64,000 nucleotides of DNA from Phenylobacterium sp. SCN 70-31 (GCF_001724605.1 NZ_MEEX01000003.1:62001-126000); one strand, 5' to 3'; positions 47,190 through 56,066 are shown, counted from the first letter of the stretch. The notes: generated by a model not told the origin, from the letters alone. Translations and numbers: made by a program.

Positions 47190-48025
47190 CCGACGTCCCC
47201 GCCTCCGCCCGGCCCGCGCCCGAAAGGCCCGACGCCGATGTCCTCGACCGGGACGGCCCCGCAATCGAGGTCCGTGGCCTGCGTACGCAATTCGGCGATC
47301 ATGTCGTGCACGAAGACCTCGATCTCACCGTCCGGCGGGGCGAGATCCTGGGCGTCGTCGGCGGATCGGGTACGGGCAAGTCGGTGCTTCTCAACACCAT
47401 CATCGGACTCCGCAGCCCCAATGCGGGAACCGTCACCGTGCTCGGACAGGAGCTTCAGAGGGCTTCGCGCCGGCGTTGGAGCGCTCTGGAGCGGTCGTGG
47501 GGCGTGTTGTTCCAGGGCGGAGCGCTTTTCTCGAACCTCACGGTGCGCGAGAACGTTACGGCCCCCATGTTCGAGCACAGCCGCCTGTCCCGCCGCGAGG
47601 CCGACGAACTGGCGGACCTGAAGATCGCGATGGTGGGCCTGCGCCCCGAGGCCGGATCGCTGAAGCCGGCCGAACTGTCGGGCGGGATGAAGAAGCGCGC
47701 CGGTCTGGCCCGGGCCCTGGCCCTCGACCCCGAGCTGTTGTTCCTGGACGAGCCGACCTCGGGGCTCGACCCCATCGGCGCAGCGGCCTTCGACGAACTC
47801 ACGCGGGACCTGTCGAACAGCCTGGGCCTGACAGTCTTCATGATCACCCACGACCTGGACTCGCTCTACGCGATCACCGACCGCGTTGCGGTGCTCGCCG
47901 ACCGCAAGGTGGTGGCGACCGCCCCCGTCGGCGAGCTGGAGTCGTCCGACCATCCGTGGATCCGCGAATACTTCCTGGGACCGCGGGGCCGCGCCGCCCG
48001 CAGCGCCCGGAACGAGAGGGCCTGA
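47186..48025 (+). CDS. mlaF: Mla-type lipid transporter ATPase
   Basis: A 279-residue ABC ATPase paired with the MlaE permease. Motifs: Walker A GGSGTGKS near residue 60, the Q-loop in GVLFQGGALFSNLTVREN, signature LSGGMKKRAGLARALALDP, Walker B LLFLDEPTSGLDPIG and the H-loop MITHD. The ATG overlaps the mlaE stop, and the mlaD ATG starts on the last base of its TGA. The C-terminus (HPWIREYFLGPRGRA) resembles MlaF. About 25 residues precede the ATPase core. Confidence 0.94.
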   Translation: MTDVPASARPAPERPDADVLDRDGPAIEVRGLRTQFGDHVVHEDLDLTVRRGEILGVVGGSGTGKSVLLNTIIGLRSPNAGTVTVLGQELQRASRRRWSALERSWGVLFQGGALFSNLTVRENVTAPMFEHSRLSRREADELADLKIAMVGLRPEAGSLKPAELSGGMKKRAGLARALALDPELLFLDEPTSGLDPIGAAAFDELTRDLSNSLGLTVFMITHDLDSLYAITDRVAVLADRKVVATAPVGELESSDHPWIREYFLGPRGRAARSARNERA

Positions 48026-48987
48026 TGGAAAAGAACGCCAACTACACCCTGGTGGGGCTCTCGACCCTCATCCTGATCTTCGCCGTCGCGATCTTCATCG
48101 TCTGGCTGGCGCGCCTCAGCTTCGCGCGCGACTTCCAGCTGTACGACATCGTCTTCAAGGGGCCCGTCCGGGGACTGAACCAGGGCGGCGAAGTCCACTT
48201 CAACGGCATCAAGGTGGGCGAGGTCATCACCATCGCCCTGGACAAGACCAATCCGAGCAACGTGATCGCACGGGTCCGGGTGACGGACGATGTGCCTGTG
48301 CGCGCCGACTCGTTCGCCACGCTGGAGCCCCAGGGGATCACGGGCCTGAACTATGTGCAGATCACCTCTGGCACGAGTTCCCAGCCGCTCCTGGAGGACG
48401 CGGCGCGGGCCTGGTGCGAGCGCGAGGGCGTACGGCCGTGCATTCCCGTGATCCGCAGCCAGCGCAGCACTCTGTCCGACCTGCTCGAAGGCGGGGGCAC
48501 CGTGCTGACCCGCACGATCGAGGCGCTTGACCGCGTCAACCGCGTCCTCTCGGACCAGAACATCAAGACGCTGTCGACCGTCATTTCCGACACCCAGGCC
48601 GTAACCGCCGAACTTCGCGAACGCCGCGCCATCATCGCCGACGCTCAGTCGGCGCTGCAGCGCATGGAAGAGGCCACCGCCGAGATCGCCGCCCTGTCGA
48701 AGACGACCCGCGAGGTCGTCGACGGCGACGGCCGCCGCGCGATCCGCAACCTGGCCGACGCCGCACAGGAAGGCCGCGCGGTGGCCGCCGACGCGCGCGC
48801 CATGCTGTCGCGCCTCGACGGCCCGACAACCGACTTCGCCACCCACGGCCTGCCGCAGGTGACCCAGGCCGTCATCCAGCTCCAGAGCACGGCCGAAGCC
48901 CTCGAACGCCTGGTCAACGATATCCAGTCCAGCCCGACGGGCGCCCTGACCAAGCCCACCGCCAACGAGGTGAAGGTGCCCCAATGA
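48025..48987 (+). CDS. mlaD: MCE-domain lipid-binding protein (MlaD-like)
   Basis: A 320-residue periplasmic substrate-binding component. One N-terminal transmembrane anchor (TLVGLSTLILIFAVAIFIVW, residues 8-27) is followed by the MCE domain near 38-120 (KGPVRGLNQGGEVHFNGIKV, GEVITIALD, LEPQGITGLNYVQI). A long helical, partly coiled-coil tail runs from about 155 to 300, so it is larger than E. coli MlaD (about 183) and closer to the tailed PqiB/MlaD homologues. It is coupled on both sides within the mla operon. It should form a hexameric ring that passes lipids between the membranes. Confidence 0.92.
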   Translation: MEKNANYTLVGLSTLILIFAVAIFIVWLARLSFARDFQLYDIVFKGPVRGLNQGGEVHFNGIKVGEVITIALDKTNPSNVIARVRVTDDVPVRADSFATLEPQGITGLNYVQITSGTSSQPLLEDAARAWCEREGVRPCIPVIRSQRSTLSDLLEGGGTVLTRTIEALDRVNRVLSDQNIKTLSTVISDTQAVTAELRERRAIIADAQSALQRMEEATAEIAALSKTTREVVDGDGRRAIRNLADAAQEGRAVAADARAMLSRLDGPTTDFATHGLPQVTQAVIQLQSTAEALERLVNDIQSSPTGALTKPTANEVKVPQ

Positions 48988-49637
48988 CCCGCCTGTTCCG
49001 CATCCTACCCCTCGCGGTCGTCATGACGGCGGCGCTTTCGGTCTCGGCCTGCATCTCGCTCGTGCCCAAGAGCAAGCCGGTGAACCTCTACAGGTTCGGC
49101 CAGCCGCTCTCCGGGGCGGCCCTCGAAACGCCGACAGGCGCCGTGGGCGTCTTCCGGACGAACGGCGCCTTCCCGCGCGAGGCGGGCGGCGACCGGATCC
49201 TCACCATCACGGGGGGCAAGGCCGCCTATGTCGCCGAGACCCGTTGGGTCGCGCCGGCCGCCGCCCTGTGGGACGCCGCGGTGGTGGCGGCGTTCGACGC
49301 CGATCCCGGCCCGACACGGCTGGTCGCCCGCGGCGAGACTGCCGCCGCCGACTACATCCTGCGTCTCGATGTCCGCAACTTCGAGACGCGCTACGACCAC
49401 GGCGCCAAGGCGGCGCCCACGGTCGTCGTGCGCGTTCGCGCAGCCCTCGTCGGCAAGGGCGAGCGGCAGGCCATCAGCGAGCGGCTGTTCGAGAGCCGCG
49501 CCGAGGCTTCGGACAACCGCGTGACGGCCATCGTCCCGGCCTACGACCGCGCGGTCGCCGACATGCTCGGGCAGATCGTCGCCTGGACCAACGAGACCGC
49601 GAAGCCGCCCCAGGACCCGGGCCGTCCCGCCACCTGA
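48984..49637 (+). CDS. ABC-type transport auxiliary lipoprotein
   Basis: A 217-residue lipoprotein with lipobox SVSAC (Cys23). It belongs to the ABC-transporter auxiliary component family, like PqiC, with PVNLYRFGQPL and a mixed alpha/beta domain: VGVFRTNGAF, AETRWVAPAAALWDAAVVAA and ADYILRLDVRNFETRY. The ATG overlaps the mlaD stop (ATGA), so it is the fourth gene of the mla operon. It probably sits on the periplasmic face of the outer membrane and partners the MCE protein, as PqiC does with PqiB. No mlaA or mlaC homologue is adjacent. Confidence 0.87.
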   Translation: MTRLFRILPLAVVMTAALSVSACISLVPKSKPVNLYRFGQPLSGAALETPTGAVGVFRTNGAFPREAGGDRILTITGGKAAYVAETRWVAPAAALWDAAVVAAFDADPGPTRLVARGETAAADYILRLDVRNFETRYDHGAKAAPTVVVRVRAALVGKGERQAISERLFESRAEASDNRVTAIVPAYDRAVADMLGQIVAWTNETAKPPQDPGRPAT

Positions 49638-49646
49638 CGCGTAGGC

Positions 49647-50537
49647 CTACGCCAGGCCCGCGATGCGCTTCGCCGCCGTCACCGTGTTCTGGAGCAGGCA
49701 GGCCACGGTCATCGGGCCGACCCCCTTGGGAACCGGCGTGATCGATCCTGCGACGGCCACGCCTTCCTTGTAGTTCACGTCGCCGACGATCTTGGTCTTG
49801 CCCAGGGCGGCCTGCTCGGGATTGTCGAACGGCACCCGGTTGATGCCCACGTCGATGACGCAGGCGCCGGGCTTGATCCAGTCGCCCCGGATCATCCGCG
49901 GCCGGCCGACCGCGGCCACCAGGATGTCCGCCGTGCGGCAGACGGCTGGCAGATCGACCGTCCTGGAGTGCGCGATCGTCACGGTGCAGTCGGCGGCCAG
50001 CAGAAGCTGCGCGATCGGCTTGCCCACCAGCAGGGAGCGACCCACCACGACCGCATGCTTGCCCGCGACGTCGCCCAGCGTCTCGCGGATCAGCACCATG
50101 CAGCCCACGGGCGTGCAGGCCGTGAGCGCCGGCAACCCCGAAGCCAGGCGCCCCGCGTTGATCACATGCAGGCCGTCCACATCCTTGTCGGGATCGATGG
50201 CCGAGATGACGGCCTTCTCGTCCAGGTGCTTCGGCAGCGGCAACTGCACCAGTATGCCGTGGATCAGCGGGTCGGCGTTCAGGTCGGCCACCAGCTTCAG
50301 CAGTTCGTCCTGCCGCGTATCGGCGGGCAGCCTGTGCGTGACCGAGTGCATTCCGGCGGCCAGCGACTGCTCGCCCTTGGACTTCACGTAGGCCTGGCTG
50401 GCCGGGTCTTCCCCCACCAGCACCACGGCCAGTCCGGGCTGCAACCCGTGTTCGGCGCGCAGACGCGCGACTTCGGCGGTCACCTCCGCCCGGATACGCT
50501 CGGCGACGGGCGCGCCTTCGATGATTCTGGCCGTCAT
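49647..50537 (-). CDS. folD: Bifunctional methylenetetrahydrofolate dehydrogenase/cyclohydrolase
   Basis: FolD interconverts 5,10-methylene-, methenyl- and 10-formyl-tetrahydrofolate with NADP. The 296-residue length is typical. Conserved blocks are [17 protein letters not shown] with the catalytic Lys, [28 protein letters not shown] (here [12 protein letters not shown]) and the Rossmann segment [18 protein letters not shown]. It ends with [18 protein letters not shown]. The ATG overlaps the stop of the upstream Nudix gene (ATGA), so the two are co-transcribed. It is convergent with the mla operon, 9 bp away. Confidence 0.97.
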   Translation of the reverse strand: MTARIIEGAPVAERIRAEVTAEVARLRAEHGLQPGLAVVLVGEDPASQAYVKSKGEQSLAAGMHSVTHRLPADTRQDELLKLVADLNADPLIHGILVQLPLPKHLDEKAVISAIDPDKDVDGLHVINAGRLASGLPALTACTPVGCMVLIRETLGDVAGKHAVVVGRSLLVGKPIAQLLLAADCTVTIAHSRTVDLPAVCRTADILVAAVGRPRMIRGDWIKPGACVIDVGINRVPFDNPEQAALGKTKIVGDVNYKEGVAVAGSITPVPKGVGPMTVACLLQNTVTAAKRIAGLA

Positions 50538-51016
50538 GGCGCGCTGCTAGCGGTTCCCTCGCGCTCGCGCAATCGAAGCCATACGGCCACCGCCCAGGCG
50601 TGCGAATCCCGGTCCAGCCGTCGGACAGCCTCGTCCGGGGCGATCCAGCGCAGGTGATGGTCAGGCTCGATCTTCAGCGCGGGGTCCTCGCCTGTCATCG
50701 TCGCCGCGAAGAACTGTCCGCGCGTGTTGCGCACCACATCGTCGTTGTGAAGGTAGAAATGGTCCGCCCGCGCGAACGGCCGGGCCGCCACGCGCACCAC
50801 CAGTCCCGCCTCCTCCCCGCACTCGCGCGCGGCCGCCTCGACGGCCGTCTCGCCCGGATCGATTCCGCCGCCGGGCAGATCGACGACCAGTCCTCGGTCG
50901 CGGCGGTCGACCTCGACGACCGCGATGAGGCCCTCGTGCGCGATGACGGCGAAAGCCGCCGGCCGGTCGGGGTAAGGACCCTCCAGCCCCGGCTCGCCGA
51001 ACTGCGGGACCGGCAT
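50534..51016 (-). CDS. Nudix hydrolase
   Basis: A 160-residue Nudix enzyme with an intact box: [20 protein letters not shown] followed by EAGL (G-x5-E-x7-RE-x-x-EE-x-G-L). It likely cleaves a nucleoside diphosphate linked to some moiety; the substrate is not apparent. Other segments are [20 protein letters not shown] and [20 protein letters not shown]. The ATG at 51016 overlaps the stop codon region of the nuclease gene upstream by one base, and its stop overlaps folD. Coupling to folD could hint at a role in cleaning folate or nucleotide derivatives, which is inference. Confidence 0.9.
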   Translation of the reverse strand: MPVPQFGEPGLEGPYPDRPAAFAVIAHEGLIAVVEVDRRDRGLVVDLPGGGIDPGETAVEAAARECGEEAGLVVRVAARPFARADHFYLHNDDVVRNTRGQFFAATMTGEDPALKIEPDHHLRWIAPDEAVRRLDRDSHAWAVAVWLRLREREGTASSAP

Positions 51017-52023
51017 CAGTCCACCGCGTAGAGCGACGGATAGGGATCCACCTTGCCGGCCAGCACGTCCTCCACCGTCACCGGCTTCCAGCCGACCTTG
51101 CTCTTCACGCTGTCGCGCCAGGCCTCGACGATCAGGTCGCGCAACTCCGAGGCGCCCGCGGCCAGCCGCACGGCGGCGAATTCGGGGCCGCGCGGGTCGT
51201 CGGCCCTGAGGCCCCCAGCCTTCTCCAGCTCGTAGAAGGGGATCACCTGCTTCCAGCCCACCGTCAGGTAGTCGACCACCCGCTGCTCGATCGGGCACGC
51301 ACAGCTTCGGAACGGCGCCATGCGGGTCTCCACGTCGGCCGGCCGCACGCGGTCTCGCACCAGGTCGCCCTCGAACGGGCCGTGCAGGCGGGCGGTGGAA
51401 TAACCGGCGGGGTTCGGATAGTCGCCCCAGCCGTTGTAATGGACCGAGAGATGCAGCGGCTGGCTGCCGTCGCCGACGAAATGCCCCAGTTCGCCGATTC
51501 CCTTCAGGATGAGCGCCTCGCGGCGCAACCTGTCCTGGCGGAACCACTTGCGGTCGGCCTCCCATTTCGGATTGCGCTCGGCGGCGTCCAGTACGCGCCA
51601 ATAGGCCAGGTCGACAACGAGCTGCTGATAGCGGTCCAGGATGGAATACGGCAGATAGCCCGCCTTCCACTGGTCCAGGCCGGCGAGGCGGAGCTTGGTC
51701 TCGTAGTCGGCCCGTGTCGCCGAGAGCGGCAGCCACGGCGGGCCGCCCAGCAGCCTGCCCTCGTTGTCGATATCGATGAAGTGAGCCGAGTCGCGGTCGT
51801 GGTCGTGCAGCTTGCCCGCCCCCTTGGACCGGTCGGGCTCGCGAACCAGTTCGCCCACGTCCAGCGCCGCCTGGCGGGTGCGCAGGAAGGCCGGAACCTC
51901 GTCGGGCAGGCCCCGCATGGCGGCCTGCCCCTGCATCCGGTGGCCGGCGCCGCCCCAGGCATGGGCGGGTCCGGACGTAGCGACGGCGGCGCACGCAGCC
52001 GCAGCGAGAAGGAGACGCTTCAT
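51016..52023 (-). CDS. Secreted S1/P1-type nuclease
   Basis: A 335-residue exported protein of the S1/P1 nuclease (phospholipase C-like zinc) family. The signal peptide ends in PAHA, leaving Trp as mature residue 1, the usual zinc ligand in this fold. It is followed by WGGAGHRMQGQAA with the next His. Further metal-ligand candidates lie in HDHDRDSAHFIDID, GIGELGHFVGDGSQPLHLSV and HYNGWGD. These enzymes bind three Zn and degrade single-stranded nucleic acid or dephosphorylate 3'-nucleotides in the periplasm or outside the cell. The C-terminal part contains DYLTVGWKQVIPFYEL. Confidence 0.88.
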   Translation of the reverse strand: MKRLLLAAAACAAVATSGPAHAWGGAGHRMQGQAAMRGLPDEVPAFLRTRQAALDVGELVREPDRSKGAGKLHDHDRDSAHFIDIDNEGRLLGGPPWLPLSATRADYETKLRLAGLDQWKAGYLPYSILDRYQQLVVDLAYWRVLDAAERNPKWEADRKWFRQDRLRREALILKGIGELGHFVGDGSQPLHLSVHYNGWGDYPNPAGYSTARLHGPFEGDLVRDRVRPADVETRMAPFRSCACPIEQRVVDYLTVGWKQVIPFYELEKAGGLRADDPRGPEFAAVRLAAGASELRDLIVEAWRDSVKSKVGWKPVTVEDVLAGKVDPYPSLYAVD

Positions 52024-52065
52024 CCCTTCCCTCTCGCGTGCCGTCGAACCGAAGGCAAGCGCGCC

Positions 52066-52647
52066 TCAGGCGATGCCCAGCGCCTTTTCCACCCGCGCCA
52101 CCCAGGCCTTCACCCGCGGATAGACATCGAGGTCGAAGCCGCCCTCGGGGGCGAGCCGCGTGTAAGCCACCAGCGCCACGTCGGCCAGGGTCACGGCGTC
52201 GCCCACCAGGAAGTCGCCGGCCGCCAGCCCCGCCTCCAGCCGCTGAAGCGCGGCGGCGGCGCGCTCCACCAGCCGCGCGTCCAGTTCGGCGGGCGACTTG
52301 CCCAGGTAGACCACCTGGAAGCGGGCGACGGCCACATAGGGCTCATGGCTGTACTGCTCCCAGAACAGCCATTCCAGCATCCGGGCGCGGCTATAGGCAT
52401 CGGCGGGGATGAGCGAAGAGCCTTCGGCCAGGTGCAGGATGATGGCGTTGGACTGCGCCAGCGGCCGCCCGTCGTCCAGGATCACGGCCGGGACCTGGCC
52501 GGCCGGATTCATCGCCAGGAAGGCCGGCGTCCGCGACTCTCCCTGCGTGATATCGACCTCGATCCAGTCGTAGGAACGACCCAGAAAATCGGCGGTCCAC
52601 TTCACCTTCAGGCAGTTTCCGGACTTGCTGTCCCCGTAGATTTTCAT
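52066..52647 (-). CDS. Glutathione S-transferase family protein
   Basis: A 193-residue GST. The N-terminal thioredoxin-like domain starts MKIYGDSKSGNCLKVKWTAD, where Ser/Asn may bind the thiol of glutathione, and has NPAGQVPAVILDDGRPLAQS with cis-Pro and the QS glutathione motif. The C-terminal helical domain has LEAGLAAGDFLVGDAVTLAD followed by VALVAYTRLA with the conserved Asp. It resembles the YfcG/GstA-like bacterial group. It appears monocistronic, between the nuclease and a divergent 3D-domain gene, with no pathway clue nearby. Confidence 0.88.
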   Translation of the reverse strand: MKIYGDSKSGNCLKVKWTADFLGRSYDWIEVDITQGESRTPAFLAMNPAGQVPAVILDDGRPLAQSNAIILHLAEGSSLIPADAYSRARMLEWLFWEQYSHEPYVAVARFQVVYLGKSPAELDARLVERAAAALQRLEAGLAAGDFLVGDAVTLADVALVAYTRLAPEGGFDLDVYPRVKAWVARVEKALGIA

Positions 52648-52829
52648 CGCCCGACCCCCACCTCAGATGTCGGACTTTCAGGCATTTCCATTGTTGTGCA
52701 AGCCCTTCCGCTAACCATCGTCGTTAGGAATTCTCACAACCCTGCGGCTTATGGCCCTCCGGGGTTGCCCCCTGGAAGCCAAGCCGCTAGGACTCCGCCA
52801 CCCAGTTCAACGACGTAGGAGACGCCGTC

Positions 52830-53321
52830 TTGCGACGCCGCCTCGCCGCCCTGGCGCTGCTTTCCACTCTCGTTTCCACCTTCGGGGCCGCCTCTCATGC
52901 GCAAGCCGCACAGAAGGACCCGGTGGGTGACCTGATCTCGTCCGTGATCTCGGGCGCTCTACCCGGAACCGGGGTCTTCAACGTGAAGGCCACCCTGTAT
53001 CATGCCGGCGCGAAAGGCGTGGGCGTGCTCGACAGCCTGGGCTGCAAGGTCGTTCCCATGCGTACCCTGGCGGTCGACAAGAGCATCATTCCCCGAAGGA
53101 CCGTCGTCTTCATCAAGGAGACCGTGGGCTTGCGGATGCCCAACGGCGACGCCCACGACGGCTACTGGTACGCCTCGGATGTGGGCGGGGCGATCAAGGG
53201 CCAGCGGGTGGATCTCTACACCGGCCACGGCGCCGCTTCGATGAAGCCGGTGCAAAAGCTGAACCTCTCCACCCTGACCGCCGTGAAGGTGGGCGAGTTC
53301 AAGGGCTGCCCGCCGGCCTGA
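52830..53321 (+). CDS. Exported 3D-domain protein
   Basis: A 163-residue protein starting at a TTG with GTAGGAG 8 nt upstream. A signal peptide (LAALALLSTLVSTFGAASHAQA) is followed by a 3D (three-Asp) domain of double-psi beta-barrel type: FNVKATLYHAGAKG, AVDKSIIPRRTVVFI, and HDGYWYASDVGGAIKGQRVD with LYTG. The three conserved Asp are visible (AVD, ASD, RVD). 3D domains occur in MltA-type lytic transglycosylases and Rpf/YabE-like proteins, so it likely cleaves or binds peptidoglycan in the periplasm. It lacks MltA's larger first domain. Confidence 0.85.
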   Translation: MRRRLAALALLSTLVSTFGAASHAQAAQKDPVGDLISSVISGALPGTGVFNVKATLYHAGAKGVGVLDSLGCKVVPMRTLAVDKSIIPRRTVVFIKETVGLRMPNGDAHDGYWYASDVGGAIKGQRVDLYTGHGAASMKPVQKLNLSTLTAVKVGEFKGCPPA

Positions 53322-53328
53322 GCCGGCG

Positions 53329-53364
53329 CCCCGAGCGCGACCCAGAGCGCCACCCCGAGCGCGC
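53329..53364 (+). repeat. Three 12-bp tandem repeats downstream of the 3D-domain gene
   Basis: CCCCGAGCGCGA, CCCAGAGCGCCA and CCCCGAGCGCGC follow one another in the gap between two genes. The units differ at 2-4 positions. Too short and irregular for CRISPR; it looks like GC-rich slippage. Confidence 0.6.
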
Positions 53365-53400
53365 CCCCGGGCGCCGCCCGGCGCCAGGGACCGTCCCGCG

Positions 53401-54048
53401 ATGACCTCTTCGCCCCGACCGCGGCCTGACGCCGCTTCGGGAGGATACGCCCTGCCCACGAAGTCGAACTTCTTCGTCGTGACCGGCGGCCCGGGCGTGG
53501 GCAAGACCACGCTGCTCGCGGAACTGGCGCGCCGCGGCCAACTCACCGTGGCCGAGAACGCCCGGGCGGTGATCGCCGAACAGACGGCGGCCGGTGGCGA
53601 CGGCGTCCCCTGGCGCGACAACCGCCGCTTCTGCGACCTCACCACGGCCCGCGACATCGCCGACTTCGATCGCCTTTCGGACGAGACGCGTCCGGTCTTC
53701 TTCGATCGCGGGATCATCGACGTGTGGGGCGCGAACGGAACGCCGCCCTCGGACGCCCTGCGCGAGGCCGTGCGGACCCGACGCTACAATCACACGGTGT
53801 TCGTCCTGCCGCCGTGGCGCGAAATCTATGGGACCGACGCCGAGCGCCGACAGACCTGGGACGAGGCCCAGGCGACCTTCCCACGTATCCTCACCATGCT
53901 GAGGGAGACCGGATATGCGTCGCTGATCGTCCCCGCGGGGGATGTCCCGACGCGGGCGGCGTTCGTCCTCGAGCGCGCGGCTCAGGTTTCGACGAACGCC
54001 TTTTCCAGCACGAAGTCGCCGGGCGATGCGATCGATCCCTCGACGTAA
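53401..54048 (+). CDS. P-loop AAA-type NTPase/kinase
   Basis: A 215-residue single-domain NTPase with Walker A TGGPGVGKTTLLAEL near residue 28, then EQTAAGGDGVPW and RPVFFDRGIIDVWG, a Walker B/lid-like block. It continues with NHTVFVLPPWREIYGTDAER and RRQTWDEAQ. This pattern is that of small AAA (AAA_28-type) predicted nucleotide kinases. The substrate is unknown. Its last 67 nt overlap the convergent ferredoxin reductase gene, so its C-terminal STNAFSSTKSPGD tail is constrained by the other strand. The ATG at 53401 may be followed by a later start nearer TKSNFFVVTGG. Confidence 0.82.
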   Translation: MTSSPRPRPDAASGGYALPTKSNFFVVTGGPGVGKTTLLAELARRGQLTVAENARAVIAEQTAAGGDGVPWRDNRRFCDLTTARDIADFDRLSDETRPVFFDRGIIDVWGANGTPPSDALREAVRTRRYNHTVFVLPPWREIYGTDAERRQTWDEAQATFPRILTMLRETGYASLIVPAGDVPTRAAFVLERAAQVSTNAFSSTKSPGDAIDPST

Positions 54049-54806
54049 CCCATGTCCAGGAGTTGCTGCTTAAGATCGGCCAGCACCGAGGGCCCGCCGC
54101 ACATCATGACCCGGTCCTCGGCCGGATCGAACGGCGGCAAGTCCAGGTCGCGGAACATCTGGCCCGAGGCGATCAGGTTGGTGATCCGGCCCTGCGTCCG
54201 GAACGCCTCGCGGGTCACGGTCGGATAATAGCGCAGCTTGCCACCGATCAGCTCGCCCAGGATCTCGTCCTTCGGCAGCTCGGCGAACAGGTCGGCGTAG
54301 TTCAGGTCCTGCACCTCGCGCACGGTGTGCGTCACCACCACCGTCTCGAAGCGCTCGTAGACGTCAGGCTCGCGGGCCAGCGACAGCCAGGGCGCCAGGC
54401 CCGTGCCCGTGCCCAGCATGTAGAGCCGCTTGCCGGGCTTCAGGCCGTCCAGCACCAGGGTGCCGGTGGGCTTGCGGCCGATCAGCACCTGGTCGCCCAC
54501 CTTGATGTTCTGCAGGCGCGAGGTCAGAGGGCCGTCCGGAACCTTGATCGAATAGAACTCCAGTTCCTCGTGCCACGACGGCGAGGCGATGGAGTAGGCC
54601 CGCACCAGCGGCTTGCCGTCCTCCTTCTGGAGGCCGACCATCACGAACTGGCCGCTCGAGAAGCGCAGGCCCGGATCGCGGGTGGTGCGGAACGAAAACA
54701 GGCTGGAGGTCCAGTGCTGGACCCAGGTCACCGTCTCCACATAGAAGGCGCCTGAAGCCTTCAGGCCACCGGCCGGAGCGGGGGCGGCCACGGTCACATC
54801 GTTCAT
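53982..54806 (-). CDS. fpr: Ferredoxin-NADP+ reductase
   Basis: A 274-residue plant/bacterial-type flavoprotein reductase that passes electrons between NADPH and ferredoxin or flavodoxin. FAD is bound by the RAYSIASP motif. NADP-binding blocks are MLGTGTGLAPWLSLAR and RVMMCGGPSVLADLKQQL. The C-terminus reads FVLEKAFVET, as in bacterial class I Fpr. The ATG at 54806 is 13 nt after the cysH stop. As the last gene of the sulfate-reduction operon it may supply electrons to sulfite reductase (CysI), since no CysJ flavoprotein is present. Confidence 0.94.
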   Translation of the reverse strand: MNDVTVAAPAPAGGLKASGAFYVETVTWVQHWTSSLFSFRTTRDPGLRFSSGQFVMVGLQKEDGKPLVRAYSIASPSWHEELEFYSIKVPDGPLTSRLQNIKVGDQVLIGRKPTGTLVLDGLKPGKRLYMLGTGTGLAPWLSLAREPDVYERFETVVVTHTVREVQDLNYADLFAELPKDEILGELIGGKLRYYPTVTREAFRTQGRITNLIASGQMFRDLDLPPFDPAEDRVMMCGGPSVLADLKQQLLDMGYVEGSIASPGDFVLEKAFVET

Positions 54807-54819
54807 CCCGAAATCCGTC

Positions 54820-55569
54820 CTAGATGTCGCCGCCGACGTTGTTCGGCACGCCCGGCGCACGGGCCACATGGATGCCGCACTCGGTCTTGTCCAGACCCTT
54901 CCAGCGGCCGGCGCGGACGTCCTCGCCCGCCTCCACCGGATGGGTGCAGGGCCAGCAGCCGATGGAGGGGAAGCCCTGGGCCACAAGCGGGTGCGCCGGC
55001 AGGTCGTGCTCGGCCGCATACGCGTCGAGGTCCGCCTTGCCCCAGTTCGCCAGAGGATTGAACTTCACCTTGCCCTCGGCGTGCTCGACCACCGGAAGGT
55101 TCAGCCGGTCGCCTCCGTGGAAGCGCTTGCGACCCGTGATCCAGGCCTCGAACTCGCCCAGCGCACGATCGAGCGGCAGCACCTTGCGGATATGGCAGCA
55201 GGCGTCAGTGTCGGTCTGCCAGAGCTTGGCCTGAGGGTCGTCGGTCGCCAGGTCGTTGTAGGCGGGACGGAGGTCGCGCACCTCGGTCAGCCCCAGCTGT
55301 TCCGCCAGAGTCTTGCGATAGTCCAGCGTCTGGCCGAACAGCATGCCCGTGTCGAGGAACAGGATCGGGAGGTCGCGCTTCACCTGGGCGGCGATGTGCA
55401 ACAGCACCGCCGACTCGGCGCCGAAGGACGACACCAGGGCCAGGCGGTGGCCGAAACTCTCCACCGCGGCTTCCAGCACGGTGCGCGGGTGGGCGCGGCG
55501 CAGCTCGGCGTCCAGCCGCAGGGCCAGCGCCGCATCCGCCCCGATGGGATCGTCGTAGGCCACGCTCAC
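54820..55569 (-). CDS. cysH: Adenylylsulfate (APS) reductase
   Basis: CysH reduces activated sulfate to sulfite. The 249-residue protein has SSFGAESAVLLHIAA (PP-loop), TGMLFGQTLDYRK, and the catalytic KTECGIH near the C-terminus. The pairs ACCHIRK and GCWPCTHP (CC...CxxC) are the ligands of a [4Fe-4S] cluster, which indicates the APS-using rather than the PAPS-using form. The GTG at 55569 overlaps the stop of the DUF934 gene (GTGA). It lies in the operon cobA-DUF2849-cysI-DUF934-cysH-fpr. Confidence 0.94.
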   Translation of the reverse strand: MSVAYDDPIGADAALALRLDAELRRAHPRTVLEAAVESFGHRLALVSSFGAESAVLLHIAAQVKRDLPILFLDTGMLFGQTLDYRKTLAEQLGLTEVRDLRPAYNDLATDDPQAKLWQTDTDACCHIRKVLPLDRALGEFEAWITGRKRFHGGDRLNLPVVEHAEGKVKFNPLANWGKADLDAYAAEHDLPAHPLVAQGFPSIGCWPCTHPVEAGEDVRAGRWKGLDKTECGIHVARAPGVPNNVGGDI

Positions 55570-56066
55570 GCCTCCCGCTCCACGAACGCCGGCGCGCGGC
55601 CGTCGGCCGCGCGCTGATACACATGCCGATAGCGGCGGATGGCCGCCTGCCACTCGTTGGCGCTGGCGTCGTCGGCCGGCTCGAAGGCGTCGAACCCGAC
55701 GCGCGCCATGAAGCCTGCCTGCTCGCGCAGGACGTCGCCGACGGCCCGGACCTCGGCCTTGAAGCCGTAGCGCTCCCTGACCAGCCGCGCGTTCGTATAC
55801 GAGCGCCCGTCGCGATACTTGGGAAAATCGAACGCCACGACCGCGAGCCGCGGCAGATCATAGGCCAGGGCCTCGACCTCTTCGTCCGACTTCAGGCGAA
55901 CCCCCACGCGCCGCCCCTCGGACAGCAGGCGGTCGCCCTCCTGCTGGAAGCGCGTCAGCGATACGATCACGTCGCCGGGCGGCAGGTCCTCGTCGTCGGC
56001 CACGTGGGTGAACGGGTCCTCGGCGGGCCGGCAGACGCCGTCCTTCAGCTCAATGAGCGTCGGCAT
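55566..56066 (-). CDS. DUF934 protein of the sulfate assimilation operon
   Basis: A 166-residue DUF934 protein, routinely found between cysI and cysH in proteobacteria. It shows DVIVSLTRFQQEGDRLLSEG, VGVRLKSDEEVEAL, VVAFDFPKYRDGRSYTNARL and FDAFEPADDASANEWQAAIR. It is assumed to assist sulfite reductase or its electron supply, though its biochemical role is not established. The ATG at 56066 lies inside the 3' end of cysI (17-nt overlap). The stop overlaps cysH. Confidence 0.92.
   Translation of the reverse strand: MPTLIELKDGVCRPAEDPFTHVADDEDLPPGDVIVSLTRFQQEGDRLLSEGRRVGVRLKSDEEVEALAYDLPRLAVVAFDFPKYRDGRSYTNARLVRERYGFKAEVRAVGDVLREQAGFMARVGFDAFEPADDASANEWQAAIRRYRHVYQRAADGRAPAFVEREA

Noticed and set aside
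53329..53364. Short tandem repeats as a possible CRISPR or attachment site
   Set aside because: Only three contiguous, imperfect 12-bp units without spacers, no cas genes and no integrase nearby.
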